Positions 10,110 through 20,846 are shown, counted from the stretch's first letter. The stretch: DNA of 64,000 bases from Bradyrhizobium sp. AZCC 1719 (GCF_036924525.1 NZ_JAZHRU010000001.1:186001-250000), one strand, 5' to 3'. The notes: a model not told the origin generated them from the sequence alone. Translations and numbers: made by a program.

Positions 10110-11915
10110 TCAGTTGGCCTGGCGTCGGAGGAAGGCCGGGATATCAAGATGGTCGTCGCCCTGTGGCGCCGGTGCAACAGGTGCCGGGCGACCATGAGCG
10201 TCCAGACCCTGCGGCGCCGAGCGTTTTGCGTACTCTGATACCGGTTCGTGATTCGCCATTTGCTGGGCCACGGTGCGCTGCGGCTTGCGTTCGGGGAGTG
10301 GCGGCAGTGGCGCCATCGACGGGCCGGAGGCACGTGCCGCGATCGGCGGCTCGGTCTCTTCGTCGCGGCGGCCGAGGCCGACATTGGCGAGCCGCTGCAG
10401 CAGCGACAGCCGCGTCTTCTGCGGGTGCTCCTCCTCAGGCTCGCCGCGGGCGTGCCGGATCTCGGCCTGGGCGGGCATCGGGAGATCCTCGAACTTCGGC
10501 ATCCGCGGCGTACGGGCGGGCGGACGTTCGGCCGCCTGCGGGATGAAGGTTTCGGGCGCCGGCGCCTCTGGCTCGACGCGGGCGGCCTCCTTGTGATCCG
10601 GGAACAGCGTCGGCTTTTGCGCGATCGGGCGAACCGTGACGTCGCCATAGGAGGCTGGCTGGATCGGGGCCTGTTGCGGCGTCTCAACCGCTGCGGCAAT
10701 CGCGGCAAGCGCTGCGCGCTCGACGTTGCCGCGCTGCGCCGGCGTTGCGGCAGGTGCCGGAGCCGGAGCAACCGCCTGCGGCCCAGCCGCAGGCTCGAGC
10801 TTCTGGGCGCGTTCGGCCAGGCGCGCATTGTCGGCGCGCAGGCGAGCGGTCAGTTCGGCCAGCCGGTTGTCCGGCGAAGACGGCGTGGCAGCGGCGGTGG
10901 TTGTGGTGGTGGTGGCAGCGGCGCCGGCGCCCGCGTTGCGCGCAATCTGCGACTGGTCGATGCCGGTCGCGACGACAGAGACGCGGATGATGCCGTCGAG
11001 CGATTCGTCGAAGGTGGCGCCGACGATGATGTTGGCGTCCTGATCGACTTCTTCGCGAATCCGCGTCGCAGCTTCGTCGACTTCGAACAAAGTAAGGTCC
11101 TTGCCGCCGGTGATCGAGATCAACAGGCCGCGCGCGCCCTTCATCGAAGAATCATCGATCAGCGGGTTGGCGATCGCGGCTTCGGCCGCGGTCAGCGCGC
11201 GCTTCTCGCCGGTCGCCTCGCCGGTGCCCATCATTGCCTTGCCCATCTCGCGCATCACCGCGCGGACGTCGGCGAAGTCGAGATTGATCAGGCCTTCCTT
11301 CACCATGAGATCGGTGATGCAGGCGACGCCCGAATAGAGCACCTGGTCGGCCATCGCGAAGGCGTCGGCGAAGGTGGTCTTTTCGTTGGCGACCCGGAAC
11401 AGGTTCTGGTTCGGAATGATCAGCAGCGTATCGACCACCTTGTGCAGCTCGGCGATGCCGGACTCGGCGGTGCGCATGCGGCGCTGGCCTTCGAAATGGA
11501 ACGGCTTTGTGACGACGCCGACGGTGAGGATGCCCATGTCGCGCGCGGTCTTGGCAATCACCGGAGCGGCGCCGGTGCCAGTGCCGCCGCCCATGCCGGC
11601 GGTGACGAACACCATGTTGGCGCCCGAGAGATGGTCGCGCAGCTCGTCGATCACTTCCTGCGCCGCCGCCGCGCCGACATCAGGCTGGGACCCCGCGCCG
11701 AGGCCCTGCGTCACCTGGGTGCCCATCTGCACGATGCGCTGGGCCTTCGACATGGTCAGCGCCTGCGCGTCGGTGTTGGCGACGACGAAATCGACCCCCT
11801 GCAACCCGGCAGTGATCATGTTGTTGACGGCATTGCCGCCAGCTCCACCGACGCCGAAGACGGTAATCCGCGGTTTCAGCTCGCTGATGTCAGGGGGGGT
11901 CAGATTGAGTGCCAT
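10110..11915 (-). CDS. ftsZ: Cell division protein FtsZ (long-linker form)
   Basis: A tubulin-like GTPase that polymerises into the division ring. The start [10 protein letters not shown] gives 601 residues; upstream in-frame codons reach 12098 but lie in the ftsA end. The GTP-binding motif GGGTGTGA is at residues 109-116, and the GTPase core runs to about residue 320. Then comes a Pro/Ala/Glu-rich disordered linker of about 260 residues, ending in the conserved C-terminal peptide [10 protein letters not shown] that binds FtsA and other partners. Long linkers are usual in Alphaproteobacteria. It is the last gene of ftsQ-ftsA-ftsZ and is followed by a hairpin terminator. Confidence 0.98.
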   Translation of the reverse strand: MALNLTPPDISELKPRITVFGVGGAGGNAVNNMITAGLQGVDFVVANTDAQALTMSKAQRIVQMGTQVTQGLGAGSQPDVGAAAAQEVIDELRDHLSGANMVFVTAGMGGGTGTGAAPVIAKTARDMGILTVGVVTKPFHFEGQRRMRTAESGIAELHKVVDTLLIIPNQNLFRVANEKTTFADAFAMADQVLYSGVACITDLMVKEGLINLDFADVRAVMREMGKAMMGTGEATGEKRALTAAEAAIANPLIDDSSMKGARGLLISITGGKDLTLFEVDEAATRIREEVDQDANIIVGATFDESLDGIIRVSVVATGIDQSQIARNAGAGAAATTTTTTAAATPSSPDNRLAELTARLRADNARLAERAQKLEPAAGPQAVAPAPAPAATPAQRGNVERAALAAIAAAVETPQQAPIQPASYGDVTVRPIAQKPTLFPDHKEAARVEPEAPAPETFIPQAAERPPARTPRMPKFEDLPMPAQAEIRHARGEPEEEHPQKTRLSLLQRLANVGLGRRDEETEPPIAARASGPSMAPLPPLPERKPQRTVAQQMANHEPVSEYAKRSAPQGLDAHGRPAPVAPAPQGDDHLDIPAFLRRQAN

Positions 11916-12003
11916 GGTTGCCTCTCTTACGACGCGCGCGTTGGTTCGCCCCGGCCGGCGGCCGCGGGATTTGGTGAAAATCGTTTGGTCACAGGATCGG
12001 TCA

Positions 12004-13323
12004 TCAGAAGCCCTCCCGAAGCCATCGTCCGACCTTGCCAAAATAGCCGTCTGTCCCTGTCTTGAGCTGCCGCGTATGCCGCGGTTCGACGTGTTCAAGA
12101 TGAGCGTATTGCGGATAGACCAGGAGGCCGGTGGGAACCGCGAACGAAGCGCTCTTGGCCTCGTTGGGCAGCCGGCCGAAACCGAGCGGACGGCCGATCC
12201 GGACCGGCCGGTTGAGAATGCGCGTGGCGAGTTCGACGGTGCCGGTGAGCTGGGAAGCCCCGCCGCTCAACACAACCCGCGCCCTCGGCTCTGCCGCAAA
12301 GGGGGAATCCGCGAGCCGGTCCCGGACCATTTCAAAAATCTCCTCGGCGCGATGCCGGACGATGTTGGCAATCGTGGCGCGCGATACGATCTGCGGCGCA
12401 TCGTGTTCCTCGCCCGCAGTCGGTACAGACATCAGCTCGCGCGCGTCGGACCCGCCGGTCAGCACGGTGCCATATAACGTCTTGATTCGCTCGGCATCCG
12501 CAATGCATGCGCCGACGCCGCGTGCAAGATCCATCGTGACGTGCTGGCCGCCGAGCGCAAATCCGCTCGCGTGCACGAAGCGGCCGCCGGAATAGGTCGC
12601 AATCGTGGTCGATCCGGCCCCCATTTCGACCACGGCGGCGCCGAGATCGGCCTCGTCGTCGGTCAACACGGACAGGCCTGCGACATAAGGACTCGCCGCC
12701 ATGGCCTCGACATTGAGGTGGCAGCGCTCGACCACCAGCATCAGGTTGCGGGCGACGGTGGCATCCGCCGTCACGACTTGCATGTCGACGCCGAACTGCC
12801 GCGCAACCATGCCGCGGGGATCGCGGATGCCCTTGACGCCGTCCAGCGCGTAACCGACCGGGAGCGCGTGCAGCACCGTGCGGCCCTCGCCGGTGGCGTG
12901 GCGCATGCCGGTGGAGGTCACCCGGGTGACGTCATCGGCGGTAACCGCACCGCCTCTGATATCGGCGGCCGCCTCGACAAGCTGCCCCTGCAGCCGGCCA
13001 CCGGAAACCGACAGCAATATTGATTCAACGCGGACCTTGGCCATGCGCTCGGCCAGCGCCACCGCCTGCCGCACCGCCTGCTCGCATTCGGCAAGATCGA
13101 CCACGGCGCCCGCCTTGACGCCGCGCGACTGGATCTGGCTGTAGCCGATCAGTTCCACCGCATGGGTGCGGCCGCGCAGCGCGTCGCTCGGAGGCGACGG
13201 CTTCAGCCGCGCGATCATGCAGGCGATCTTGCTGGTGCCGACATCGAGTGAAGCCACCAGCGCCGTGCGCTTGTGGTCGACGGGACGTGTCTTCGGGGTC
13301 TGGTTGCGATCGAGGCCGGTCAT
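12004..13323 (-). CDS. ftsA: Cell division protein FtsA
   Basis: A 439-residue actin-family ATPase that tethers FtsZ to the membrane. The N-terminal phosphate-loop motif reads [16 protein letters not shown]. Other recognisable family segments are [30 protein letters not shown] (phosphate 2) and [12 protein letters not shown] (adenosine). The C-terminus ends [12 protein letters not shown], an amphipathic membrane-targeting helix as in other FtsA proteins. The start overlaps the end of ftsQ by four bases (ATGA arrangement), implying translational coupling; ftsZ starts 88 bases downstream. Confidence 0.97.
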   Translation of the reverse strand: MTGLDRNQTPKTRPVDHKRTALVASLDVGTSKIACMIARLKPSPPSDALRGRTHAVELIGYSQIQSRGVKAGAVVDLAECEQAVRQAVALAERMAKVRVESILLSVSGGRLQGQLVEAAADIRGGAVTADDVTRVTSTGMRHATGEGRTVLHALPVGYALDGVKGIRDPRGMVARQFGVDMQVVTADATVARNLMLVVERCHLNVEAMAASPYVAGLSVLTDDEADLGAAVVEMGAGSTTIATYSGGRFVHASGFALGGQHVTMDLARGVGACIADAERIKTLYGTVLTGGSDARELMSVPTAGEEHDAPQIVSRATIANIVRHRAEEIFEMVRDRLADSPFAAEPRARVVLSGGASQLTGTVELATRILNRPVRIGRPLGFGRLPNEAKSASFAVPTGLLVYPQYAHLEHVEPRHTRQLKTGTDGYFGKVGRWLREGF

Positions 13324-14309
13324 GCTGAATCACCGGCCTTCTTCTTGGTCTTCTTGTCCTTGAACAGTTCTTCGCGGGCCTTGGCCGCGTCTTCCGACAA
13401 TTGCACCGTCAGCCGATCCGGCAGGCGCATGTCTACGGCGACGATGTCGCGCGAGAACAGCCTGTCCTCCTTGTCGAGCTTGCTCAACATGGCAAGCGCG
13501 TTGCCGACGTCGTTCTCCGGCAGGCGAATGTCGAGGCCGTCCTTCAGCCGCAAATTCCAGCGCCGTTCGCCGACCAGGATTGCAGCCTTGGTCGCGATGC
13601 GGACCTGCGGATAGCGGTCGAGCAGCGCGAGGAAATCACGGGCCCTGACATCGGCACCCTTGCCCACCACCAACGGCAGCGTCACGAAGCGGCGCGACAC
13701 ATAGGGCTCCAGCACCGCGCCATCCTCGGAGATCACGGACAGCCGTCCGTCCTGCTGCCACAGCGCGAACGCGGTGCGCTCGACGAGGTCGATCTGCAGC
13801 CGGCCGGGATAAAGCTTCAGGATGGTCGCGTCTGATATCCACGGATTCGCCTTGAGCTTGTCGCGCAGGGTGGCGGCATCGAGGAACAGCAGTGAGGAGC
13901 GGCCATTGACGCCGCCGATCGCGAGCACCTCGTCTTGGCTCAACTGCTTGCGGCCGTTGATGGCAACCTCGGTGATGCGGAAACCGGCTGAATTGGCCAG
14001 CGCGTTGCGGGTATCGCTGAGCGCAACCATGAATTCGTCAACATGACCGCCCTTGACGATGCCGAGGCCGGCGCTGCCGAGCAGTATCAGAACGGTCAAG
14101 GCAATGCCGGTACGGTTCGGCAGATAGCGTTCGACCAGCAGGACCAGGCGATTCGACGGTTCGCGATCGATCACAGGCTTCGCCGGGACGCGGGCACGAC
14201 GGCCCAGCCGCTCGCGCAGCAGCACGACCGCTCCAATAGCGGCTGCTTTCAGGTCAGCCTGGGGCCCCACCGATCTCAGCGACCGCGTGAGGCGTCCTGC
14301 ACCATCCAT
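13320..14309 (-). CDS. ftsQ: Cell division protein FtsQ
   Basis: A 329-residue bitopic inner-membrane protein of the divisome that links early and late division proteins (FtsB/FtsL partners). It has a basic cytoplasmic N-terminus, one transmembrane helix (IALTVLILLGSAGLGIV, about residues 88-104), a POTRA domain beginning FRITEVAINGRKQLSQDEVLAIGG, and the FtsQ beta domain. The C-terminal tail is Lys-rich ([14 protein letters not shown]). It overlaps ftsA by four bases. About 310 bp without genes precede it, so it may head a ftsQ-ftsA-ftsZ transcript as well as being read from upstream. Confidence 0.95.
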   Translation of the reverse strand: MDGAGRLTRSLRSVGPQADLKAAAIGAVVLLRERLGRRARVPAKPVIDREPSNRLVLLVERYLPNRTGIALTVLILLGSAGLGIVKGGHVDEFMVALSDTRNALANSAGFRITEVAINGRKQLSQDEVLAIGGVNGRSSLLFLDAATLRDKLKANPWISDATILKLYPGRLQIDLVERTAFALWQQDGRLSVISEDGAVLEPYVSRRFVTLPLVVGKGADVRARDFLALLDRYPQVRIATKAAILVGERRWNLRLKDGLDIRLPENDVGNALAMLSKLDKEDRLFSRDIVAVDMRLPDRLTVQLSEDAAKAREELFKDKKTKKKAGDSA

Positions 14310-14618
14310 TGCACGAGCCTGTCCAAGTGTTGTTCCCGCAAGCTTTTTGCGGGTCCTGGCCCAGATGACGTCTCGGCGTAGCCGGACTTAAGTGCTGACC
14401 TGAAGTCGGAACAGCGCACCCCGGCAGCCAAGCGCCACATGCGCCGCCAGCGTTAACCTTCGTTCTTCCTGGTAAACAAAGTGTAAAAACGGGGGGCTGG
14501 TGATGCGCTTTGGCCCGTCTTTTGAGTGGTTTGCCGGACAATTCTTAGGATTTTAGCAACAATTCTCGTGGCGAGGTTAGTTCCGGGTTAACGGCCTGTT
14601 AACAGGCGGCCGGGCCGG
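14310..14618. other. Spacer between ddl and ftsQ with possible CtrA site
   Basis: No gene is seen. The stretch is AT-rich relative to its surroundings. At 14577-14591 it contains TTAG-N7-TTAA, one mismatch from the CtrA box TTAA-N7-TTAA used at division promoters in Caulobacter, and a palindrome GCCTGTTAACAGGC at 14594-14607 just after ddl. It is the most likely place for a ftsQAZ promoter; this is inference. Confidence 0.4.
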
Positions 14619-15611
14619 TCACGCCCATTCCCGGCTGCGGCGTTCGGCCAAGGCGATCTGATCACGCAGGAAATCCGGAAACTCGATCCCCTGGGCCTTG
14701 AGCGCCTTCGGGTAGAGTGAGGCCGCAGTCAGCCCCGGCAAGGTGTTGGTTTCGAGGTAAACCGGCCCGTTCGCGGAGACGATGAAGTCGGTCCGGGAAT
14801 AGCCGCTGCAGGAGAGCGCTTTGTGCGCCCGCAGCGCCTGATCCTGCAGTTGCTTAGTGATGTCAGGAGAAAAGCGCCCCGGGCAGATCTCCTGAGTCGA
14901 TTTGAGCAGATATTTGGCCGTGTAGTCGAAGGTGCCCTCCCCCGGGACAATCTCGATCGGCGGCAGCGACATCAACATGCCATCCGATTGCTCCAGCACG
15001 CCGCAGGTTGCTTCGACGCCGGCGATGAAGGGCTCGATCACATATTCTTCGGTTCTAGCGGCGTTGCGCACCGCGACCAGGTCCTGGTTGGCGTTGACGA
15101 AGATCAGGCCGTAGCTCGAACCGTCTCGCGCCGGCTTTGCGATCAGCCTGCCATATTCGGCAAACGCTGCGTCAAGGTTTTCCAGGGCGACGCCGGCCGG
15201 AGCCGCAACACCGGCAATTGCCGCAAACCGTTTCGCTGCGACCTTGTCAAAAGCGAGGTTCGACGACGCCGAGCCGGACCCGGTGAAGGGAATGCCGCGC
15301 ATTTCGCACATCGCCTGCAGCTCGCCGTTCTCGGCACGGCCGCCGTGCAGCCCGAGCACCAGCACACGGTCTTCCGCGGTCGCCTTGTCGAGCGCCGCTT
15401 CCAGCGCGATGCCGCGGTTGCCCGGCTTGAATTCATCCTCGAAGGGACGCGAATGCTCGAGCAGCGCCTTTGAACTGACCTCGTGAACGGTGTCTGCCAC
15501 ATGCCAGAACCAGAGATCGGCTTCCGGCAACGCGCGGTGCAGCGCCTGCGCGGTCGCCACCGAAACCAGCCGCTCTTTATTGGTGCCGCCAAAGAGAATG
15601 GTCGTTCGCAT
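14619..15611 (-). CDS. ddl: D-alanine--D-alanine ligase
   Basis: A 330-residue ATP-grasp enzyme that makes D-Ala-D-Ala for the peptidoglycan stem peptide. Visible signatures: an N-terminal LFGGTNKERLVSVATA, GLHGGRAENGELQAMCEMRGIPFTGSG around residues 94-119, the ATP-binding lysine region LIAKPARDGSSYGL, and the C-terminal GYSRTDFIVSANGPVYLETNTLPG with metal-binding residues. It lies between murB and ftsQ, the normal dcw position. It differs slightly from the canonical ddlB (GSS in place of GSSVG), so it could be a divergent subfamily, but the catalytic frame is intact. Confidence 0.93.
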   Translation of the reverse strand: MRTTILFGGTNKERLVSVATAQALHRALPEADLWFWHVADTVHEVSSKALLEHSRPFEDEFKPGNRGIALEAALDKATAEDRVLVLGLHGGRAENGELQAMCEMRGIPFTGSGSASSNLAFDKVAAKRFAAIAGVAAPAGVALENLDAAFAEYGRLIAKPARDGSSYGLIFVNANQDLVAVRNAARTEEYVIEPFIAGVEATCGVLEQSDGMLMSLPPIEIVPGEGTFDYTAKYLLKSTQEICPGRFSPDITKQLQDQALRAHKALSCSGYSRTDFIVSANGPVYLETNTLPGLTAASLYPKALKAQGIEFPDFLRDQIALAERRSREWA

Positions 15612-15642
15612 CAGCCTTTACCTATCCGTCATTCGGCTATCG

Positions 15643-15743
15643 GTCATTCCGGGATGCTCCGAAGGAGCAGACCCGGAATCTCGAGATTCTCTGATGTGCA
15701 ATAGCACATCATAGTTCGATGCTTCGCATCGCCCCGGAATGAC
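15643..15743. repeat. CTCGAG-centred palindromic repeat, copy 4
   Basis: Between murB and ddl. It has the usual ends and central CTCGAG palindrome, but the right arm carries an insertion that includes the palindrome TGTGCAATAGCACA, as in copy 6 at 35116-35231. Confidence 0.85.
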
Positions 15744-15745
15744 GA

Positions 15746-16672
15746 CTAGACCGAAATCCCGATCCGCTTGATTTCCCAGTGCAGCTCTACGCCAGAATTC
15801 GCTTTAACCCGCTCGCGCACGGTTTCGCCCAGCGTTTCAATATCATGCCCGGTGGCGTTGCCGGTGTTGATGAGGAAATTGCAGTGCATTTCCGAGACCT
15901 GCGCCCCGCCGACGCGAAGCCCGCGGCAGCCGGCGGCGTCGATCAGCTTCCACGCGCTGTTGCCGGGCGGATTCTTGAAGGTGGAGCCACCGGTCTTTTC
16001 GCGAATCGGCTGCGCGGTTTCGCGATGGCTCTGTACCTCGTTCATCCGGGCGCGAATGGCTTCGGCGTCCGTGATCTGCCCGCGGAAGCGCGCGGAGGTG
16101 AAAATGACTGAGGGGTCGACGCCGCTGTTGCGATAGACGAACTTCATGTCGGCATTGGAGAAGACATGCTTCGTACCGTCGCGGCCGATGCCGGTCGCCT
16201 CGATCAGCACGTCCCTGGTCTCGCTTCCATTGGCGCCGGCATTCATCCGCAACGCGCCGCCGATGCTGCCGGGAATGCCGAAGAAGAATTCCATGCCGCC
16301 GATGCCGGCCGCCGCCGCCGTTTCCGCCACGCGCTTGTCGAGCGCGGCTGTGCCGGCGCTCACGATATCGCCCTCGCCCTCGGCCCTGGTCTCGCCAAAC
16401 GCCCGCGGCGACAGCCGGATCACCACGCCCGGCATGCCGCCGTCGCGCACGATCAGGTTGGAGCCGACGCCGACGACGTAGACTGGCAATTCCTTCGGAA
16501 GCAGCTTTAAGAAATACGCGAGATCGTCTTCATCCGCCGGCGTGAACAACACCTGCGCCGGCCCGCCGACGCGAAACCAGGTCAATTCGGCCAGCGACTG
16601 GTTAGCCAGCAGCCGCCCACGCAATTGCGGCATCGCGGCTTTCAGATCGGGCGTGATATCGGGAAAGGTCAT
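15746..16672 (-). CDS. murB: UDP-N-acetylenolpyruvoylglucosamine reductase MurB
   Basis: An FAD enzyme that reduces enolpyruvyl-UDP-GlcNAc to UDP-MurNAc. The chosen start [10 protein letters not shown] gives 308 residues; an upstream ATG at 16708 would add 12. The FAD-binding segment is [22 protein letters not shown], and the second signature is [18 protein letters not shown]. The C-terminal part has [22 protein letters not shown], with the catalytic Ser in GGSTFKNP, placing it in the type I MurB class. It is part of the murG-murC-murB-ddl run, with repeat elements in both flanking spacers. Confidence 0.95.
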   Translation of the reverse strand: MTFPDITPDLKAAMPQLRGRLLANQSLAELTWFRVGGPAQVLFTPADEDDLAYFLKLLPKELPVYVVGVGSNLIVRDGGMPGVVIRLSPRAFGETRAEGEGDIVSAGTAALDKRVAETAAAAGIGGMEFFFGIPGSIGGALRMNAGANGSETRDVLIEATGIGRDGTKHVFSNADMKFVYRNSGVDPSVIFTSARFRGQITDAEAIRARMNEVQSHRETAQPIREKTGGSTFKNPPGNSAWKLIDAAGCRGLRVGGAQVSEMHCNFLINTGNATGHDIETLGETVRERVKANSGVELHWEIKRIGISV

Positions 16673-16738
16673 GTCGCGCCAATCGTCTCGCGATATTTGA
16701 GACTGCATCGCGTTGCGTCTGACGCCACCGCCCGGGGC

Positions 16739-16932
16739 TTACCCCTCTCCCCAACCCTCCCCCGCAAGGGGGGAGGGAGCCCGAACAGCGTGCTCACCTC
16801 ACACTGCGTCACAGGAAACGGTACCTTGATCTCTTTGGTTTGGGTTAGGGAGGCACCAGCGGCAGGGTTCCCTCTCCCCTTGCGGGGTCCGAGGCGAGCG
16901 AAGCTCGCTCTCGAGGTTAGGGAGAGGGGTAG
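16739..16932. repeat. CCCTCTCCC inverted-repeat element
   Basis: A roughly 194-bp element with terminal arms TTACCCCTCTCC and GGAGAGGGGTAG. It contains two GC-rich hairpins (CCCTCCCCCGCAAGGGGGGAGGG; CGAGCGAAGCTCG). It lies between murC and murB and was seen once in this window. Confidence 0.7.
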
Positions 16933-16994
16933 CCGCACACGCCGGCCTTCGTAGCTACGCGTCCCTTCAACCTCCGCAGCGATAGTAATCATCA

Positions 16995-18398
16995 TCACCC
17001 CAACGCCGTCAATTCGCCGGGCAGTGCGTAGGCCCATTGCGTGATGTTGCCGGCCCCTAGGCAGACGACGAGGTCGCCGGGGTTGGCGATGCCGCGGACG
17101 ACTTTTGCCAGTTCCGTCGAACTCGGCAACGGGATCACTTCACGATGGCCATGCGCGCGCAGGCCGAGCACAAAATGGTCGCGGTCGATGCCTTCGATCG
17201 GCGCCTCGCCGGCCGGATAGACCTCGGCGACGATAACCGCATCGGCATCATTGAAGCAGGTGCAGAATTCCTCGAACAGCGATTGCAGGCGGGTGAAGCG
17301 ATGCGGCTGCACCACGGCGATGATCTTACCGGCGTAGGAATCACGCGCGGCCTTCAACACTGCAGCGATCTCGACGGGATGATGGCCATAGTCGTCGATC
17401 ACGGTAACGCCGTTCCACTCCCCTGTACGGGTGAAGCGCCGCTTGACGCCGCCGAATGCCGCGATTGCCTTGCGGATCGCTTCGTCTGAAATGCCGAGTT
17501 CGTGCGCCACCGCGATCGCCGCGGTGGCATTCGACGCGTTGTGCCGGCCCGGCATCGGCAGCACGATGTCCGTTATCTCGTGCGTGGCCTCCGTCTTGCG
17601 GTTGCGGATGGCAACCTTGAACTTCGATCCGCCGGCGATCGGCGTCAGGTCCATCAGCCGCGCATCGGCCTGCGGGTTTTCGCCGTAGGTGATGATGCGG
17701 CGATCCTCGATCCGGCCGACGATGCTCTGCACCACCGGGTGATCGCTGCACATCACCGCAAAGCCGTAGAACGGCACGTTCTCGACGAAATTGCGGAACG
17801 CGTCCTGGATCGCCTCGAAGGTCTTGAAATGATCGAGATGCTCGGGATCGACATTGGTGACGATGGCGACGTCGGTCGGCAGTTTCAAAAACGTGCCGTC
17901 GCTCTCGTCGGCTTCCACCACCATCCAGTCGCCCGCTCCCAGCCGCGCATTGGTGCCATAGGCGTTAATAATGCCGCCATTGATCACGGTCGGGTCGAGA
18001 TTGCCGCCATCGAGCAGCGCCGCGACCATCGATGTCGTCGTGGTCTTGCCATGGGTGCCGGCAATGGCGACGCAGCTTTTCAGCCGCATCAGTTCGGCCA
18101 ACATTTCGGCGCGACGCACTACCGGGATGCGCTGCGCGCGAGCCGCCATCAGTTCGGGATTGTCGCGCTTGATCGCGGTCGAGACCACGACCACGTCGGC
18201 GCCGTCGACATTCTCGGCCTCGTGGCCGACCGAGACCTTAACGCCCTTCTCGCGCAGCCGCGCGACATTGCCGCTTTCGGAGGCGTCCGAGCCCTGCACG
18301 GTGTAGCCGAGATTGACGAGCACTTCGGCGATGCCGCTCATGCCGATGCCGCCGATCCCGACGAAGTGAATGGGTCCGATCTCGCGCGGCAGTCTCAT
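16995..18398 (-). CDS. murC: UDP-N-acetylmuramate--L-alanine ligase MurC
   Basis: A Mur ligase that adds L-Ala to UDP-MurNAc in the cytoplasm. The start [12 protein letters not shown] is preferred because an AAGGA ribosome site lies seven to eight bases upstream, giving 467 residues; alternative in-frame ATGs at 18419 and 18425 add 7 or 9. The N-terminal UDP-binding loop is [10 protein letters not shown], the ATP P-loop is [11 protein letters not shown], and the central signature is [11 protein letters not shown]. The C-terminal domain has [16 protein letters not shown]. Length and motif order are standard. Confidence 0.97.
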   Translation of the reverse strand: MRLPREIGPIHFVGIGGIGMSGIAEVLVNLGYTVQGSDASESGNVARLREKGVKVSVGHEAENVDGADVVVVSTAIKRDNPELMAARAQRIPVVRRAEMLAELMRLKSCVAIAGTHGKTTTTSMVAALLDGGNLDPTVINGGIINAYGTNARLGAGDWMVVEADESDGTFLKLPTDVAIVTNVDPEHLDHFKTFEAIQDAFRNFVENVPFYGFAVMCSDHPVVQSIVGRIEDRRIITYGENPQADARLMDLTPIAGGSKFKVAIRNRKTEATHEITDIVLPMPGRHNASNATAAIAVAHELGISDEAIRKAIAAFGGVKRRFTRTGEWNGVTVIDDYGHHPVEIAAVLKAARDSYAGKIIAVVQPHRFTRLQSLFEEFCTCFNDADAVIVAEVYPAGEAPIEGIDRDHFVLGLRAHGHREVIPLPSSTELAKVVRGIANPGDLVVCLGAGNITQWAYALPGELTALG

Positions 18399-18415
18399 GG
18401 GTATGTCCTTGGCCT

Positions 18416-18530
18416 TCATCGCCAACGAAAGCGGGCGATCCAGTACTCCGCGAAGCCAGTATTCCTAAGAGCCAAGGCTCAAATCAGGCGCCGCGGCATA
18501 CTGGATGCCCCGCTTTCGCGGGGCATGACA
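18416..18530. repeat. CCAGTA/TACTGG palindromic element, third copy
   Basis: In the spacer between murG and murC, running from TCGCCAACGAAAGCGGG to CCCGCTTTCGCGGGGCATGA, with inner arms GATCCAGTA and TACTGGAT. It is related to 417-551 and 2956-3056 but has a different loop. Confidence 0.7.
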
Positions 18531-18555
18531 AGCGCTTTTTGGGCCACCGTCGACG

Positions 18556-19656
18556 TCAAATTCCGGCCGTTTTCATGACCAGATCGGCCAGCCGTTCCGC
18601 GGCATCGAGCCGGCCGACCTGGCGGGCGGCGGCGGCCATCGCGGTCAGCCGGGCGGGCTCGGCAGCAAAGGCAGAGATTTCGGCGGCCAGCCGGTCGGGC
18701 GTGAATTCTCCTTGCGGAATCCGCAAAGCGCCTTCCACCTTCGCCAATACGCCGGCATTGGCGAACTGGTCCTGGTCGATCGCCCCTGGCAATGGCACCA
18801 AAATCGACGGCCGGCCGATCGCGGCGAGTTCCGCCACGGTGCCGGCACCGGAGCGCGAGACCACGAGATGGCTGGACGCCAGCCGCGCCGGCAGGTCGGT
18901 AAAAAACGGCGCGAGCTCGGCCTTGATCTTGAGCCGGTCGTAGATGGCCCGTACCCGCGCCATGTCTTCCTCGCGCACCTGCTGCGTCAGGGCGATGCGG
19001 CTCCACAGCACCGGCTCGAGCCGTTCGATCGCACCCGGCACGATGTCGCTCATCACCCGCGCGCCCTGGCTGCCGCCGACCACCAGCAAGCGCAGCGGCC
19101 CGTTCGGTTCCGGAGACGCGAACGGCTGCGCGGCGGCGGCAAGGATCGCCGGGCGCATCGGCGTGCCGACCGTGGTCGTCTTTCCCGCGAGCGAGGGATC
19201 GCGATCGAGCACGCCGGGCAGCGAGGTCGCGATTGCGTTGACGCGCTTGGAGAGAAAACGGTTGGCGCGGCCGAGCACGGCGTTGGCATCATGAATGATG
19301 GCGGGCACGCCGAGCAGCCGTGCGGCGATCAAGGGCGGCAGCGTCGGATAGCCGCCGAAACCGACCACGGCCGCGGGCTTCAGCCGCCGAACCAGGTTGA
19401 GCGCTACGGCGGTTCCGTAGCCGAGCATGATAATGGTTCGCGCCAGCGACAACGGATTACGGCCGCGCACGGTCTCGCTCGGCACCACGTCGATATTGTC
19501 GCGGGTAAAGAGCCCACTATAGCGCAGCGCGCGGGCATCGGTCGCAAGCCGCACGCGCAAGCCCCGCTTGATGAGCTCAACCCCGAGCGCTTCGGCGGGA
19601 AACAAATGGCCGCCGGTGCCGCCGGCAGCCAGCAGAATGAGAGGCGTGTTGTCCAT
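18556..19656 (-). CDS. murG: UDP-GlcNAc transferase MurG
   Basis: A 366-residue peripheral membrane glycosyltransferase (GT28) that adds GlcNAc to lipid I to form lipid II on the inner face of the membrane. The N-terminal G-loop AAGGTGGHLFPAEAL is at residues 10-24. A second glycine-rich loop is VVGGSQGARVMSDIVP, and the UDP-sugar site is SRSGAGTVAELAAIGRPSILVPLPGAIDQDQ. Length is normal. It is located 38 bases downstream of ftsW and upstream of murC, as in most dcw clusters. Confidence 0.97.
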   Translation of the reverse strand: MDNTPLILLAAGGTGGHLFPAEALGVELIKRGLRVRLATDARALRYSGLFTRDNIDVVPSETVRGRNPLSLARTIIMLGYGTAVALNLVRRLKPAAVVGFGGYPTLPPLIAARLLGVPAIIHDANAVLGRANRFLSKRVNAIATSLPGVLDRDPSLAGKTTTVGTPMRPAILAAAAQPFASPEPNGPLRLLVVGGSQGARVMSDIVPGAIERLEPVLWSRIALTQQVREEDMARVRAIYDRLKIKAELAPFFTDLPARLASSHLVVSRSGAGTVAELAAIGRPSILVPLPGAIDQDQFANAGVLAKVEGALRIPQGEFTPDRLAAEISAFAAEPARLTAMAAAARQVGRLDAAERLADLVMKTAGI

Positions 19657-19694
19657 GGCTTCAAATAGCCGACGCCGCAGCGCTAGTCACGCCC

Positions 19695-20846
19695 TCAGGC
19701 GTAGCCCCGCGCCACGCCGGCCGCGTTCATCGATTCCACTTCGGTGCGCGGGCGCTGCCGCGTCAGCGCCAGCATCATGCCGACGCCATAAGCCAGCGAA
19801 ATGATCGACGAGCCGCCATAGGAGATGAAGGGCAGCGTCATGCCCTTGGCGGGGATCAGTTGCAGATTGACCGCCATGTTGATGGCAGCCTGCATGCCGA
19901 ACAGGATCGCAAGTCCCGACGCCGCAAAGCGCGAGAACATGTCCTCGCTCGCGTAGGCCCGCGTCAGCGTGCGGATCACGACGAAGGCGAACAGCCCAAC
20001 CAGCGCCAGGCACAGGATGATGCCGAATTCTTCCGCCGCCACCGCGAACACGAAGTCGGTGTGGCTGTCCGGCAGACTGCGCTTGGCGATGCCTTCGCCG
20101 GGGCCGAGCCCGAACCAGCCGCCGTTCCAGAACGCTTCCATCGCCATGTCGACCTGGAAGGTGTCGCCGGAGGCCGGATTCAGGAAGCGCCTGATGCGGC
20201 CCGCGACGTGCGGAACCAGCAGATAGGCGCTGAACAACCCGGCCATCGCGACGCCAGCTAGGCCGGCCACCCAGATCATCCGCATGCCTGCGATGAAGAA
20301 CAACGCGCCCCACACCATCAGGATCAGCATGGTCTGGCCGAAATCCGGCTCCATCACCAACAGCGACACCAACGTCAGCAGCAGCACCATCGCCATCGAG
20401 GTCGCCGGCATTTCCGGCCGCTTGGTCGATTCCGCAAATAGCCACGCCGCCATTACGACGAAGGCGGGCTTGGCGGATTCGGAGGCCTGGATGTTGACGC
20501 CGAGCAGCGTGATCCAGCGCCGCGATCCCTTCACCTCCGCACCGAAGACGAGCGTCGCCACGATCAAGAGAACGCTCACCACGAACACCAATAGCGCAAG
20601 ACGGCGGATCTGCCTGGGCGACAGGAACGATACCCCAATCAGCACCAGCAGAGACGGCAACAGGAACAGCATGTGCCGGCTGAAGAAGTGGAACGGATCA
20701 AGCCCGATCCGCGTCGCCACCGGCGGGCTCGCCGCCAGCGACAGGATGACGCCGCCCAGCATCAGCGCCATGATCGCGCCAAGCAGCAGCTTATCCACGG
20801 TCCACCACCAGTCCGAAAACGGGGTGCGTTGGTCACGGGCGAGCAT
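19695..20846 (-). CDS. ftsW: Septal peptidoglycan polymerase FtsW
   Basis: A SEDS-family membrane protein that polymerises lipid II with FtsI at the septum. The chosen start MLARDQRTPFSDWWWTVD gives 383 residues; an ATG at 20879 would add 11. About ten transmembrane segments are visible. SEDS signatures include GSRRWI in the first half, AEEFGIILCLALVGLF, and near the C-terminus GMTLPFISYGGSSIISLAYGVG. The N-terminal Trp-rich segment is typical of alphaproteobacterial FtsW. Upstream there is an unusual insert in place of a direct murD-ftsW junction. Confidence 0.95.
   Translation of the reverse strand: MLARDQRTPFSDWWWTVDKLLLGAIMALMLGGVILSLAASPPVATRIGLDPFHFFSRHMLFLLPSLLVLIGVSFLSPRQIRRLALLVFVVSVLLIVATLVFGAEVKGSRRWITLLGVNIQASESAKPAFVVMAAWLFAESTKRPEMPATSMAMVLLLTLVSLLVMEPDFGQTMLILMVWGALFFIAGMRMIWVAGLAGVAMAGLFSAYLLVPHVAGRIRRFLNPASGDTFQVDMAMEAFWNGGWFGLGPGEGIAKRSLPDSHTDFVFAVAAEEFGIILCLALVGLFAFVVIRTLTRAYASEDMFSRFAASGLAILFGMQAAINMAVNLQLIPAKGMTLPFISYGGSSIISLAYGVGMMLALTRQRPRTEVESMNAAGVARGYA

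Noticed and set aside
10248..12065. 605-codon open frame on the plus strand opposite ftsZ
   Set aside because: Low-complexity Arg/Gly/Val-rich sequence antisense to a firmly identified gene; high GC keeps stop codons rare.
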